NCBI GenBank assembly: GCA_023362775.1
Contig: JALMGJ010000011.1
Location: 26,459,501 to 26,523,500, forward strand
Origin: Charina bottae
Taxonomy: Eukaryota > Chordata > Lepidosauria > Squamata > Charinaidae
DNA: 64,000 bases
Direction: 5' to 3'
The notes below the pieces were generated by a model that searched no databases, was not told where the DNA came from, and worked only from the letters and a program-made list of their open reading frames with translations. Shown piece after piece: positions 41,301 through 53,187 of the stretch (positions are counted from its first letter, which is position 1; each line of letters starts with the position of its first letter). The translations under genes were made by a program, and so were the position numbers.

Positions 41301-43579
41301 CAGTATTCAAGGGGCATCTATAATGATAGTGTTTTACCATCACAACTGAGTCACCACTTCCTGATGTTGAAAGTTGAAGCCACCAACTTTACCACACCAT
41401 CCTTACCACTTAAGGCAGCTTTGACATATGGCCAGGGGATTCCTTATTATTTTCATTATCTAATCCCACTCCCTCGCAGATCTCTTTGAGGCTTTATTAA
41501 CACTACTATTCAGCCACAGTCTTATTATCAAATGGGAAGAGAAGCATGCAACTGGTTATTCATATCCTCCTTTCCCAAAGGGGACTGCAGTGTGTTGTAT
41601 CCTATCTAGAGAACAATGCACAAGCTAAAATACCAGGACCACATATTATTCTTAGACCTTATGGATGATTCTAAGGAGATCTTAAAGGGGCGTGGTGGCT
41701 CAGTGGGTAAGACACCAGGCTTGTCGATCGGAAGATTGCAAGTTCGGAGGTTTGAATCCCTAGCCCTGCATGCGGACTGAGCTCCCGCACTACCTCCAGC
41801 TCTTGCCAACCTAGCAATTTGAAAGCATGCAAATGAAAGTAGATTAATAGGTACCACTTCGGTGGGTAGGTAACAGCGTTCTGCGCGCGTCATTTGGCCA
41901 CATGACCATGGAAGCATCTTCGGACAACGCTGGCTCTTCGGCTAACAAACGGAGATGAGCACCGGCCCCTAGAGTCGGATATGACTGCACAAATGTGCGG
42001 GGGGAACCTTTACCTTTTACCTTAAGGAGATCTTATTACCATATTGGAAGCTGAAATATGAGAGGAAAGGAGATGTTTTAATAAATGATGGTAGTGTAAT
42101 CAAAGTATTTATACGGATTTTTTAATTAAAATATACCATTTACTCCTTAGGAATATGGTGTAACTCTCATTCTATGTATGTTATTTGAGAAATCAGATCC
42201 ACCTTTTTCAATGGGACAAATGGAAACTGTGGATACGATTCCTCAACTATTTTTTTTTTCAAAGAGAACCAAAAATAGAAGATATCACAAGTATTATGGG
42301 TGTGTGACCATGGACATCTCCAATTCACACAAGGAAATGGTATTGATTGGATAAACCTATTGGATAAACCTAAATGGTATTGATTAGATAAATCTATTCA
42401 ATTCCCTGAATTGAATAGTAGTCAGTGTATACATAATTTGGAATACACATAAAGACACAATTAGGAAATGTGATGAAATATAGCACAGTCTTAATAATAA
42501 GAAATATAGTTTCAGTTAGAAGTATTGTATATCATTAGAATTAAATTATCAAAATCCACCTATACCCAAAGAAAATATATAACCAAAGAATTGAGAAACA
42601 ATAAAAAATAAACTGTTCATTTGTTTTAGGTATACAAAGTATAGAAAGTGAAATTACAAAAAGCACTTTTCCCCCAGATATGAATGACTGCTATAAATGT
42701 GGAAATGAAAACTATTCTAGCAAGACCCAGGATTTCTGCATTCCCAAACCTGCAACCTTCCTGTCCTTTGAAGAACCTTTGGGACTTTCTTTAGGGTTCT
42801 TCGCTGTTTCCTTTGCTCTGATTACAGCCTCCGTGCTTGGAATCTTTCTGAAGCACCACAACACTCCCATTGTCATAGCCAACAACCGAGACCTCACCTA
42901 CGCTCTCCTCATCTCCGTCTTGCTCTGCTTTCTATCAGCCTTGCTTTTTATTGACCGTCCTGGGAAGTTCTTGTGTCTCCTTTGCCAAACCGCTTTTAGT
43001 ATAACCTTCTCAGTGGCTGTTTCTTGTGTCCTGGCAAAAACCATCATAGTCGTTCTGGCTTTCTTGGCCACCAAGCCAGGATCCATGTTGAGAAAATGGG
43101 TGGGGAAAAGACTTGCCAATTCCATTGTTCTTTCCTGTTCTCTTATTCAATCAGGCATATGCATTATATGGTTGTCAACCTCTCCCCCCTTCCCTGATGT
43201 TGACATGCACTCAATGGAGGATCAAATTGTTCTGGAATGTAATCAAGGTTCTGTGACTATGTTTTATTGTGTGCTGAGCTACCTGGGCTTTTTGGCCATG
43301 GTGAGTTTCACTTTCGCCTTTTTTGCCAGGAAGTTACCGGATGCTTTTAATGAAGCCAAGTTTATCACATTCAGTATGTTGGTTTTCTGCAGTGTTTGGT
43401 TATCCTTTGTTCCAACCTACCTGAGCACCAAAGGAAAATATATGGTAGCTGTGGAGATCTTCTCCATCTTAGCTTCCAGTGCTGGACTGCTGGTGTGCAT
43501 TTTTGTCCCCAAGTGTTTTATTATTTTGTTGAGGCCTCAGTTGAACAACAGGAAACAGCTGATAAACCAAAGGAAATGA
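33150..43579 (+). CDS. Vomeronasal type 2 receptor, six exons, apparently intact
   Basis: A family C GPCR of the V2R group, thought to detect peptide or protein odour cues in vomeronasal neurons. Six exons read in matching phase: 33150-33370, 34673-34964, 35972-36835, 40008-40235, 41044-41170 and 42678-43579, total 2634 bp or 877 residues, the usual V2R size. All introns begin GT and end AG. Exons 1-4 make the signal peptide and Venus-flytrap domain, exon 5 and the start of exon 6 the cysteine-rich domain, and exon 6 the seven transmembrane helices. No stop or frameshift was found. Intron 3 holds a 2.27-kb non-LTR insertion and intron 5 a SINE. Neighbouring exons at 1.8, 24.6, 26.5, 53.2 and 61.7 kb are broken relatives, so this is the only candidate functional receptor in the window. 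Splice sites are predicted by eye. Confidence 0.9.
34673..34964 (+). CDS. V2R exon 2
   Basis: 292 bp between tttacag and gtaaga. It contains [20 protein letters not shown] and [19 protein letters not shown], conserved in the N-terminal lobe of V2R ligand-binding domains. Confidence 0.9.
35285..35327 (+). repeat. (AAT)n microsatellite
   Basis: About 14 AAT units in V2R intron 2. Confidence 0.9.
35972..36835 (+). CDS. V2R exon 3
   Basis: 864 bp between tgtttag and gtaatt, phase 0 at both ends. It contains [29 protein letters not shown] and [17 protein letters not shown]. Most of the Venus-flytrap lobes are encoded here. Confidence 0.93.
37551..39815 (-). mobile_element. Non-LTR (probably L1-related) insertion in V2R intron 3
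   Basis: Flanked by an 18-bp duplication (gaattgaagaagaatatt at 37533-37550 and 39816-39833); the pseudogene's intron has this target once and empty (near 26260). The left end is T/A-rich and reads as a poly-A-like 3' end on the - strand. A coiled-coil-rich frame (38993-38580, with [20 protein letters not shown]) could be an ORF1 remnant. The right ~280 bp look like a 5' UTR. No reverse transcriptase is present, so it is a short or internally deleted copy. The L1 assignment is tentative. Confidence 0.65.
40008..40235 (+). CDS. V2R exon 4
   Basis: 228 bp between ccatgcag and gtagga. It contains [16 protein letters not shown] and [17 protein letters not shown]. This is the end of the ligand-binding domain; the pseudogene partner is at 26455-26682. 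Confidence 0.92.
41044..41170 (+). CDS. V2R exon 5 (cysteine-rich domain)
   Basis: 127 bp between tttggattag and gtaagc. It encodes [12 protein letters not shown] and [15 protein letters not shown], the cysteine-rich link of family C receptors. Too short for ordinary ORF detection; found by phase and motif. Confidence 0.88.
41685..42022 (+). repeat. tRNA-derived SINE with 13-bp target duplication
   Basis: Head 'ggggcgtggtggctcagtgg' carries a box A and 'ggtttgaatcc' a box B (pol III promoter). The 3' end has 'agagtcggatatgactgcac' and 'aacctttacctttta', a tail related to Bov-B LINEs. TAAGGAGATCTTA flanks it (41672-41684, 42023-42035). Same family at 55690 and 63432. Confidence 0.88.
42678..43579 (+). 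CDS. V2R exon 6 (seven-transmembrane domain)
   Basis: 902 bp after a ttttcccccag acceptor. [12 protein letters not shown] completes the cysteine-rich domain. Seven hydrophobic segments follow, among them [18 protein letters not shown] (TM1), [19 protein letters not shown] (TM3) and [18 protein letters not shown] (TM6). The V2R hallmark [13 protein letters not shown] lies in the second intracellular loop. It ends with [14 protein letters not shown] and a short tail; stop at 43577-43579. Confidence 0.95.
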
Positions 43580-43663
43580 ACAATTTGTATGACTGTGTAT
43601 TTGGTTATCCTTTGCAGTGTAATGATTTGTGCATTTTTCTTTCTCTTCTTTGCAATGTATAAT

Positions 43664-43664
43664 G

Positions 43665-43720
<56 letters not shown>

Positions 43721-43770
43721 CCATCCATCCATCCATCCATCCATCCATCCATCCATCCATCCATCCATCC
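43664..43770 (+). repeat. Compound (TGCC)n(ATCC)n microsatellite
   Basis: About 14 TGCC units switch directly to about 12 ATCC units, 85 bp downstream of the V2R stop codon, inside its presumed 3' UTR. Confidence 0.95.
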
Positions 43771-46330
43771 AGTGAACCTTAAAATCCAAAGTCATTTAGT
43801 CTTGCTACGGTTGAATCAAAACCTGTTTTTCTGCTTATAAATGACCAGACCTCCAGGTACTAATAAAGAACATCAACCAGATTACTTGTTTGCCTAACTG
43901 GAAATGTATGGTTGTGTATCATCAATATACTGTTGTAACCTAACCCACTGTTCTAGCCCTGGTTGAAGGAGGAGAAGCACATAGCAACATGCCACCCCAA
44001 CCTTATAGGTATATTATTATTGATAGTATTGTCAGTTGCTGACAGATAAGAACAGTGAGGATCAATGTTCCATCCCCATCCCATCTCCACCAGAGGTCAT
44101 CCACTAATGCAATCAAAGTTGTTTCTGTTCTTTGCCTGGGTCTGAAACCTGACTAGATGGAATCCAGATAAAACACTTCTTCCGGGGCCCTGTACATCGC
44201 AGCCACATTTCAGTTCAGATATGGCTTCTATAGGAGAAGGTGGACCTTTTCCTCCTTAGGGACCAGGTCCCTCTGTCAAGGATAATTTCATCATTCCCAA
44301 CTGCATGCCACTTCTCAGAAAGCCTTAGCCAATCAAGAAGGATATGGTTTTAATGTACAGATGGCTGAGCTTCCCAGGCCCACCAATGCCTCCATGACCT
44401 CACTGGGACATCTGCTACTGAAAGGTGTTCCGCAGCACCCTAATCTGGAAAAAGACATGCCAGATTCCTGCAGCACCATTGCTAGTGGCTCTCTCTCTGT
44501 CACTGTACTGCACTAAACAGGTGATCAATGCTGATCCAGCAGCCCACATAATGCAGCCCACAAAAACTTCAGAAAGCCTCTGGCACAGACCAACATCAAG
44601 TGCACCATCAAATACTGACAGGGTCCCCATCCGCTACTACCTCCTGCTTCCCGGAAGACTTTCTCATCACTAGTATGGTCCCAGGAAGGCTCCCCAGCAC
44701 TGGAATCCCCATGGTCCCTGCAGCACAACACAGTCCTTGACAACATCCACAGGCCCATGACAAAATACTGACATTCTAAACTTCTGTGTCCTGTCAGACA
44801 TCCAATATCTAACCTGGTTGTCATATTAAAATATATATTAAAAAGTAATCATAACATAAAATGTCTAAAGAAGTGTAAAGTAAGTATTGTTTTGAATCCA
44901 GTCTGCATTCCCAATACTCCAGAATATCAGCTACAGACCAGAACTGGAAAATTCTTAGTACACATTCTCTCATTTCACAATGGAATCTACATTGTCATGA
45001 GGGACAATTGTATTTTCCCAGATGAAACATGCAAAGACAGATTACTTGTGTCCCACCCTCTTGAGTGGGAGGAATTGGGGTGCTTTGAAAAGAAGAGGAA
45101 AGCTGCTGGGCTGAAACTGGAAAGAGTGGCAACTAATACTGTATCTTCTGATGGTCCTGGAATTAACTGCTTGGAAGTTCCTGGGAACTGGAAAATCCAG
45201 GGAAGGGGAAGCAAGAAGAACACCTTGTCACAGGTTCGTTTGATACCCAAGTATTCCCTGAATTTAATTGAAAGTGGATTGACCCGGAAAGGGATATAAT
45301 TTTCTGGAAGACCATTAGTTAATTTTTTATTCTTGGCAATAAGTGAGTAGAAAGAAAAGAAATATTGTATAGGTATTCCGTTTTTAAAAGGCTTTCAGAA
45401 TAGTTGGTATTTATATGCAATGCATTCATCCATGCTCACCTTTTGTCTTTGGAAGCTGCCCACAATTTGCTTCCAAATTTTTAAAATAAGAATGTTAATT
45501 GTATGCCCAGAAATGGCAACACCATTTGCGAATATTTCAGCCTGTCTCTCTATTTTTATTTCTGGGTCTTTTCAAGGGATAGTCTTTCCTAATGACAAGG
45601 AAAAATCTGCTGAAGTGTATTTCAGACACTTCAGATACTCAGATACTCAGACTCACTCAGATGTTTCCCAATGAGACACTGCACACAAAAAATTGTTGTT
45701 CTCCTCTTTTTCTATTGGGTGTTATTTTACTTAGAAACCCACCAGTTACGGTATAAAAGTGCTCTTTTTACCCAGGTGACCAATTAATACAAGTTCCAAC
45801 TAGCCTATATTACTATCACTATTACTACTGTAAACTATGTCTATTCTAACTAATACATATAGGTTACTATTCTATTACTATAACTATTAAACACTACTAC
45901 TAACTCCAGGATACAAAGTCTCACTTGCTCCTGATTTTCTACAAACCTTTACTGCTGCACTCTCCCTCACTTTCTCCCGACTGTTTCTCTCCCACACACC
46001 CACCCAGCTGATCCAAACACAGGGCTATTTAACCATCTCCCTGCTGTCCTTACGCTGAGGGGTTTTTGGAGCAAAGGGGAGGAATGCTATCCCAGCTACC
46101 TGCAATTTAGGACACAGCTCGTCCTTCCACACACATCTTGCAATAATCCTGATTATTCCTATAGAACTATGGAAATGTTAAGGCAGAAATCTGGATTTGC
46201 ACATTTCAATTCATTTCACTGTGTGGGTACTAGTTAAGCTTCAATTATTTCACCTGCTTAAGTTGGGGAATGACATATCATTCCCTCAGTTACATAGTTG
46301 GGGGACTGTGTTCAATCATTTAGCCTGACA
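43771..46330. other. No gene recognised
   Basis: Frames at 44425-44673 and 44892-45299 have no family features. 45830-45900 is a CTA/ACT-rich low-complexity stretch. Parts may be old repeats. Confidence 0.35.
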
Positions 46331-46334
46331 GATT

Positions 46335-46555
46335 TTTTTTCTTTTGGTTCCTTCAATCAAGTTTGACTCCTGGCAACTGCCTGGACAAGTCCCTGAAGTT
46401 TTCCTGGCAAGATTTCAGATGTGGTTTACCATAGCCTGCTTCCTGTGGCTGAGAGAGAGTGAGCGGCTGAAGGTTAGCAATTGGGCTTCATGCTAAAGGC
46501 AGGGCTAGAATTCATGTTCTCCCAGTTTCTAGCCTACTACACCAAACACACTTAG
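46335..46555 (-). repeat. tRNA-derived SINE
   Basis: On the - strand it starts 'tttggtgtagtaggctagaaa' and continues through 'cactctctctcagcc' and 'cagggacttgtccaggcag' to 'gactga/gattgaa'-like tail, the layout of the SINE at 54945 and of SINEs with Bov-B-like tails. Confidence 0.6.
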
Positions 46556-47194
46556 GTCAATATTTTTTCCTGGAGTGATGTTAAATTTGGAGATTAATGT
46601 CAGAAACATAAGAATAAGCAATTTATTATGGACCACTTCATTTGATAGTTGCAGCAGAGGGGTACATTGTTCTTAATAACATTGGACTTCTGCAATAAGG
46701 TAGTATGCTAAGATATAGTCTATTTATCTCACTGGTGGAAGATTGCAATGTCTCATACTCCCAAGGAGCAGCCTCACTCCCCCACTTCTTTTTCTCAGAT
46801 AGACCCCACCTCACAGACTTGGCTTCAGTAGAGCTGAGGAATCAGGCTTCAAGTGGGAAATTCTAGACAGGCAGGAATTCTATAAGAAAGTTCAGTTCAG
46901 ATAGGAGATATATAGAAAGTTATTCCTACATCAGGGTTATCACTCCTTATATTGGTAATTTTGAGATTCATAAAGTTTGGTTTCATTTACAGTATCTCTT
47001 CTGAGATTGAACTATCTCCCAAGGACAGGGGAATAAAGAAGGGCTGATAATCTGTCAGCCTTTCAAGGTAGGCCAAACTAGGAAACCAATGGCATTTAGA
47101 TCAGTACTACTTTTATTGTAAAGCTTTTGTAACAGAATCTTCCAAGTCTGAATGTTCTCCCCCTCCCATCTTCATTTGAACTAAGGAGGAGCTT
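46556..47194. other. No gene recognised
   Basis: Spacer before a truncated LINE; nothing identified. Confidence 0.35.
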
Positions 47195-50100
47195 ATATGA
47201 GATGTGACCCGACTCGAGACAGTGGACTCACTCCGGATTTGGTTTTCTTGTCAGAGCAATGGCAAAGTGACCTGAGGGGAAAGTTAGAACTATCCCCGTT
47301 GTCATGGTCAGATCATGCCCTGATATCTCTAAGATTCTCTTATGCCGCCCCACTCCGCAGGGAGGCAGGACCTATTCGATTGGTCTGCCCCCGGCGACTT
47401 ATGGACCCAATTAGGTTTCAGAGGGAGCTGGGGGTAATACCCTATGATCTGCTGCACGGTCCAGCGGAGGCACTGGCCGGAACCTGGAATAGGGAGGCAG
47501 CCAGAGCCTTGGACAGGACCGCACTGATGCGACCTCTCCAGCCCCATTCGACCCATCACTCCCCATGGTATACGGAGGAGTTGAGGGTCTTGAAGAGGTG
47601 AAGAGATGTCTAGAGCGCTGCTGGAGAAAGACGAAGGTGGAATTGGACCGAACACAATCTAGAGCTGCTATTAAGGCCTACCTTGTGGCGGTAAGAGTGG
47701 CGAAACGTGAATATTTCTCCACTCTTATTGCATCCGCAGAATGCCGTCTGATGGCCCTGTTCAAGATTACTCGATCTCTCTTGGGTAGGGTGGAGCTGAC
47801 CACCCACCTGCAGGGCTGTGCGGAAGAATTTTCTGAGCATCTGCAGGATAAAATGCTCGGATTCGGTCTAAGTTGGACTCCATGCGTGAAATGCAGTCTG
47901 GGGAGATGCCGGAAGAGTGATCTTGCCCTATTATCTGGGAACAATTTGATCCTGTTGGACCTAAGGAAGTGGACAGGATCCTCCGAATTGTTAATTCCAC
48001 CACATGCTATTTAGATCCCTGCCCTTCCTGGCTGGTAAAATCGGCCAGGGAGGTGACATGTAGATGGGTCCAGGCAATGATTAATACATCCTTGTCGGAG
48101 GGGGTGTTTCAAGGAGGCATTGGTACACCCCCTCCTCAAGAAACCATCCCTGGACCCTACCATTCTGGACAATTTTCGTCCAGTCTCCCACCTTCCCTTA
48201 TTGGGAAAGGTGGTGGAAAAAGTGGTGGCATTGCAACTTCAGAGGACCCTGGATGAAGCGGATTATCTAGACCCTTTCCAGTCAGGTTTCAGGATGGGAT
48301 ATGGAACGGAGACTGCATTGGTTGCACTTATGGATGATCTCTGGCGGGAGTGGGATGGAGGTAGTGCATCCATCCTGGCTCTCTTGGATCTCTCAGCGGC
48401 TTTCGATACCATCGACCATGGTGTCCTTTTGGGGTGGCTTAGGGAGTTGGGGGTGGGTGGCGTAGTTTTATGTTGGTTCACCTCCTTCCTCCGGGGCCGT
48501 TCCCAGTCGGTGGTGGTAGGGGAGGAGAGATCCAGCCCGCGACCGCTCCTGTGTGTGGTGCCACAGGGTTCGGTTCTCTCTTCTCTACTATTCAACATCT
48601 ACATGAAACCGCTGGGCGAGGTCATCTGACACCATGGGATGAGGTATCATCAGTATGCTGATGATACTCAACTGTATATCTCCATCCCAGGTGAAGTAAG
48701 TGATGCAGTGACCACCCTGTCCCAGTGCCTGGGGACTGTGAGGGCCTGGATGGGCAACAACAGGCTTCAGTTGAACCCTGGCAAGACCGAGTGGCGGTGG
48801 ATTGATGGCTTAGCGTCTTCTGGGAAATTATCATCTTTGGTTCTCGATGGGGTAGCACTGCCCCATTACGAACCGGTGCGGAACTTGGGGGTCCTTCTAG
48901 ACTCACGACTCCTGCTCAAAGAGCAGGTGGCAGTCGTGGCTAGGAGGGCTTTTGCACAGCTTCGGCTGGTGCGCCAGTTACGCCCATTCCTGGATCGCGA
49001 TGCCCTCCGAACAGTCACTCGTGCTCTCGTCATCTCCCATGTAGATTATTGCAATGCGCTCTACATGGGGCTACACTTGAAGACTATCTGGAAGTTACAA
49101 GTGGTGCAGAATGCAGCTGCGCGAACAATTTTGGGTGCGCCAAGATCTGCACATATAACACCTTTGCTCCGCGAGCTGCATTGGGTTCCGGTTTGCTTCC
49201 GGGTACAATTCAAAGTATCGGTTATCACCTTTAAAGCCCTAAATGGCATGGGACCAGAATACCTGAGGGACCGTCTTATCCCCATATTATTGACCCGCCC
49301 CACCTGATCATTCAGAGAGGGCCCCATAAATTAGAGAGTGTCATCTGATGGGGTCTAGGAGATGGGCCTTCTCTGTGGTGGCACCTACATTATGGAACAC
49401 CTTGCCCCCAGAGTTGAGACGGATCCCCTCCCTCCCAACCTTTAGGAAAGAACTGAAGACCTGGTTCTGCCGCCTGGCATGGGAAGGAGGAAATGATAGT
49501 TCCTCATTGTTGTTGTTCAGTTGTTTAGTCGTGTCCGACTCTTCGTTACCTCATGGACCATAGCACGCCAGGCCTTCCTGTCCTCCACTGTCTCTTGGAG
49601 TTTACTCAAATTCGTGTTCATTACATCGGTGATGCTATCTAACCATCTCATCCTCTGCCGTCCCCTTCTCCTTTTGCCTTCAGTCTTTCCCAGCATCAGG
49701 GTCTTTTCCAGTGAGTCCTCTCTTCGCATTAGGTGGCCAAAGTATTTGAGCTTCAGCTTCAGCATCTGTCCTTCCAATGAGCAGTCAGGGTTGATTTCCT
49801 TTAGGATTGACTGGTTTGACCTCCTTGCAGTCCAAGGGACTCTCAAGAGTCTTTTCCAGCACCACAGTTCGAAAGCATCAATTCTTCGGTGCTCAGCCTT
49901 CCTTATGGTCCAACTCTCACAGCCATACATTACTACTGGAAAAACCATAGCTTTAACTATACGGACCTTTGTCGGCAAGGTGATGTCTCTGCTTTTTAAT
50001 ATGCTGTCTAGGTTTGTCTAGGTTTGCCATAGCTTTCCTCCCAAGGAGCAATCCAATCCCAAGGAGCAATCAATGGAGTGATCCATGAAGGGGTAGTTCC

Positions 50101-50310
50101 TCATAGGGGTGGTTAATCCCTTAATTCTATAATGTTCTTCCTGTTACTAATGCTACCTCCCATCTGGATTTTATAACTATTTATTTATTATATTGACTGT
50201 ATAAATTGCTGTTTTATATTTTATATTTTATTTTAATCTATTTTTTTGTGAACCGCCCAGAGTTCCCCGTTGGGGGAGATGGGTGGTCATATAAATTAAT
50301 TAATTAATTA

Positions 50311-50341
<31 letters not shown>

Positions 50342-50345
50342 GTAT
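47195..50345 (+). mobile_element. L2-clade LINE, 5'-truncated, with Bov-B inserted
   Basis: Starts inside the endonuclease (CDPTRDSGLTPDLVFLSEQ; SWSDHALISLRF keeps the SDH lost from the 8-kb copy). RT frames at 47969-48256, 48120-48629 and 48639-49307 contain LLDLSAAFDTIDH and YADD. The 3' UTR with 'gaaccgcccagagttcccc' and (AAT)n lies at 50107-50345. Frameshifts near 47600, 47870 and 48100, and a TGA at 48627 inactivate it. A Bov-B fragment interrupts the 3' UTR. Confidence 0.85.
49508..50093 (-). mobile_element. Bov-B (RTE) LINE 3' fragment
   Basis: On the - strand a frame with VKAMVFPVVMYGCESWTI, FGHLMRREDSLEKTLMLG and KAWRAMVHEVTKSRTRLN, the C-terminal region of Bov-B ORF2. The 3' end reads 'gactaaacaactgaacaaca'. 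TAGTTCCTCAT at 49497-49507 and 50094-50104 is an 11-bp target duplication. The host is the 3' UTR of an L2 element, so Bov-B is the younger. Confidence 0.85.
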
Positions 50346-50845
50346 CCTTTGCTCCACCTCAGGCCCCTTTTATTTGACCATTGCCTTTTTAGCAGCTTTT
50401 CCTCCTGTCCCTCAAGGTCATTCCCTCTGCCCTCTAGATAATCATAACTACATGCTTCGTGCTAAAGGGCAGGAGGTGGTACAGTAAAATTTATTTCAAT
50501 TCTTCTCACTTTTTTTTCCTTTTTAGTCTGCCTGAAAGGCAATAAACGTTGCAGTGTTGTGCCTAGTTTAAGTTAAGGCTATAACTTGTCCACATTCATC
50601 TATCTTCACTCAAACTATTCACTCAAAAATCTTCTGTCCTACGTGGTGGCTGCCTGCATGCGTACTAACTGGGAACTGATCACGGTAGGCATCCTGTACC
50701 CTGTGAGCACCTTGTGTCGCTTTTGATATATATATATATATACCTATTATGTTTTTAATTGTAAATAAAGACATTATTCCACACTTTCCTGCTTCAAGTC
50801 TTAGTCGGGACAGGACAGATTGTCTCCGGCCATACCCCAGTGGGG
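50346..50845. other. Possible LTR upstream of the gypsy gag remnant
   Basis: Contains AATAAAG near 50765 and a (TA)n run near 50729. No second copy of this stretch was found, so an LTR call is only by position. Confidence 0.3.
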
Positions 50846-52760
50846 GAAAGGAAGATGGTGGATATTGGAATAAGCCAGTATGGCGGACCAGTAACTCTCC
50901 ATGGAACATGCCCAGCTTAGACAACAAGTCGTAGTTATGAGCGTACAACTGTCCCAATTACAAGACCAACAAATGGCACCCCCTACCATGGTTATGCAGT
51001 GCCCCAAGTGCCCCATGTCAGCGCCCAAAAAGTTTGATGGGGCTCTCGCCCAATTTTCAGCATTTTTTTCCCGGTGTAAACTGTACCTGATCCTCCGTTC
51101 AGAGGAATTTCCCATGGATCGCCACAAGGTGGGATTTCTGATTAATTTATTGCTGGGTTCTGCCGCACGCTGGGCCTCCCCCTTGATCCTTCAACCAAGT
51201 CCTCTTCTGGACAATTTTGATGGATTTTGTCAGCAGCTGTGGTTGACCACAGAGGACAAAGGTTAGGACAAAGAGGACCCGGTTAGGACAAAGACCACTA
51301 GCAGGCACCTAAGGGGGTTGAGGCAAGGACAACATCCAGTGGTGGAGTATATCAGTGATTTCCGGCTACTCATCCAAGATAAAAACTGGAATGAAGAGGC
51401 ACTTCTCAACCAATTCCAGGACGGCCTGGCCCCCAAAATCCTGGATGAGTTGGCCCGGACTGAATGCCTGCAGACCCTGCAATCTCTGATGCAGTTGTGG
51501 CTCCACATCAATAGGCATCTCCAACAGAGGAAGGAGAGGCAATGTACAAGGTACCCTCCTTTTTAAAGATCTTCCCATCCTCTGGATTCTTATCTATTTA
51601 TTATTATATTATATTTTTAAGTGTGTAGGTTTTTGATATTGATTTTAATGATTTTAATGTTGTAAACCACCCAGAGTCCGCTGTCGTGGAGATGGGCGGA
51701 CATAAATTTGAATAATAAATAATAAATAAAATAAATACAACCATGTCACCGTCCTTTGGCCCAGACTTCTTGGCTACCCGAACGACCTCCAGAGATGAAC
51801 CCGTGGAACTAGGGGGAGCGAGACTGTGGCTGACCCAGGCGGAGAATGACCAATGCAGGTGAGTGGGCTTGTGCTTGTACTGTGCGGGGACCGGTCATCT
51901 AGCTGCTAATTGCCCCACCAAGATCAAGTCAAACACCTTGTTGGGAAACAGACTCAGCCCAGCCTAAGAGGGCAATTAGGCTTGGCCAAGTTGGCGGCTA
52001 GCCAATGTACAGATCCCCATCCCACACTCCTCAGACATTTGGCAGTGACTGTCACCTTGCAAGATCATGGGACCCCTGCACTCGAGACCCAAGCCATGAT
52101 CAACACAGGGGCCAACTTCATGGATGAAGGGTTTGCTAAACAGCAGGGCATACCTCAGCATGAGGTGAAGCCCATGCTGGTTGTCAAGACCATTGATGGC
52201 AAAACCCTTCACTCTGGCCCCGTGTCTTTCGCAATGCAATGTTTTCTCATGAGGATCAGCGAGCACCAGGAGTGGCTGGAATTCTACATGGTCACCATGC
52301 CTCATTTCCCAGTGGTACTGGGGTTGGAGTGGCTCTAGGCGCATGAGCCGCAGATTGAGTGGTCTTCCAGATGGGTTGAATTCTCCAGCCCACAGTGCAC
52401 CAAACACATGCCCAACGTTCTTGCTGCAGGACAACTTGTTGCACCTGATCTGCCGCTGCCTCCACAGCTCTGGGATTACACTGATGTGTTCAACGAGAAG
52501 GAAGCAGACCAGCTACTACCCCACAGATTCTACGACTGCCCCATCAATTTGGTGCTGGGTGCCAGACTTCCAATGGGATGAATTTACTCCCTCTCAGAGC
52601 CAGAGCAAGCAGCACTCAGAGACTTTCTCGACACCAACTTGAAGAGGGGATTCATCAGACCCTCCACATCCCCAGTGGCTGCTCCTGTGCTGTAGTGGCT
52701 GCCATAGAACTCTTCTACCTCCTCTGCATCTGTGGTAGGATCATAGACTTTAATCAGAGA
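50846..52760 (+). pseudogene. Ty3/gypsy (sushi-like) Gag, protease and RT start, broken
   Basis: Gag: KKFDGALAQFSAFFSRCKLY and VGFLINLLLGSAARW (50901-51266), then VVEYISDFRLLI and NEEALLNQFQDGL (51318-51566). A direct repeat of 'ggttaggacaaag' at 51264-51291 adds bases and shifts the frame between them. An L2 tail (51568-51740) splits the element. Protease: AMINTGANFMDEGFAKQQGI and FPVVLGLEWL (51910-52338), where the active site reads NTGA instead of DSGA. Then RT N-terminal sequence lies in shifted frames up to ~52700. The layout resembles sushi-type gypsy elements, the group from which the PEG10/RTL genes derive. It is clearly dead. Confidence 0.82.
51568..51740 (+). mobile_element. L2 3'-end fragment nested in gypsy remnant
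   Basis: 'gtaaaccacccagagtcc' followed by 'gatgggcggacataaattt' and an (AATAA)n tail, as in the other L2 copies. Confidence 0.8.
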
Positions 52761-53187
52761 AATCTTGATTAGATTTATTTGGAACTGAATTGAGATTATT
52801 CTATCATTTGGGTGAAAGAAGTAATGTGATGTGAAGGAATCAATTCCACTCCATGAGCGGTTATTGATTCTCAAGGTATCAATGTTCAGAATTGCATTTC
52901 TGCACCGAAGAAAATGCTTTGGTTCATGATTCTGACATTCCAGACACTATGAAAGTTTCCTTTGGCCTCTGGGCACCTCAGTAACTGGATCTGTTTTCAG
53001 CTTTAATCCATCCACATGATAGGTACTATTTTCAAAGGCAACTCAATGTATCATGCTTATATAAAGTTTATTTCTTTGTGGAGTTTGGATTGATGGGTAA
53101 TCTGATATTTAGCTATATAAGAAGTTATGACGCTTCCTAGGTTTTATGCATAAATTTGAGACTCAGATCATATCTTTCCCATTTCAG
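52761..53187 (+). other. V2R intron 5-like sequence
   Basis: No element recognised; ends in a good acceptor (cccatttcag) for the exon that follows. Confidence 0.4.

Noticed and set aside
41690..41770. Possible tRNA gene (box A and box B present)
   Set aside because: It is the head of a SINE with target duplications and does not fold into a full tRNA with acceptor stem.
43469..43840. Frames rich in Met-Asp-Gly-Trp or Cys-Leu-Pro-Ala repeats
   Set aside because: Translations of the (TGCC)n(ATCC)n microsatellite downstream of the V2R gene.
44892..45299. 135-codon + strand frame
   Set aside because: No splice signals, motifs or family resemblance; likely chance or an unknown old repeat.
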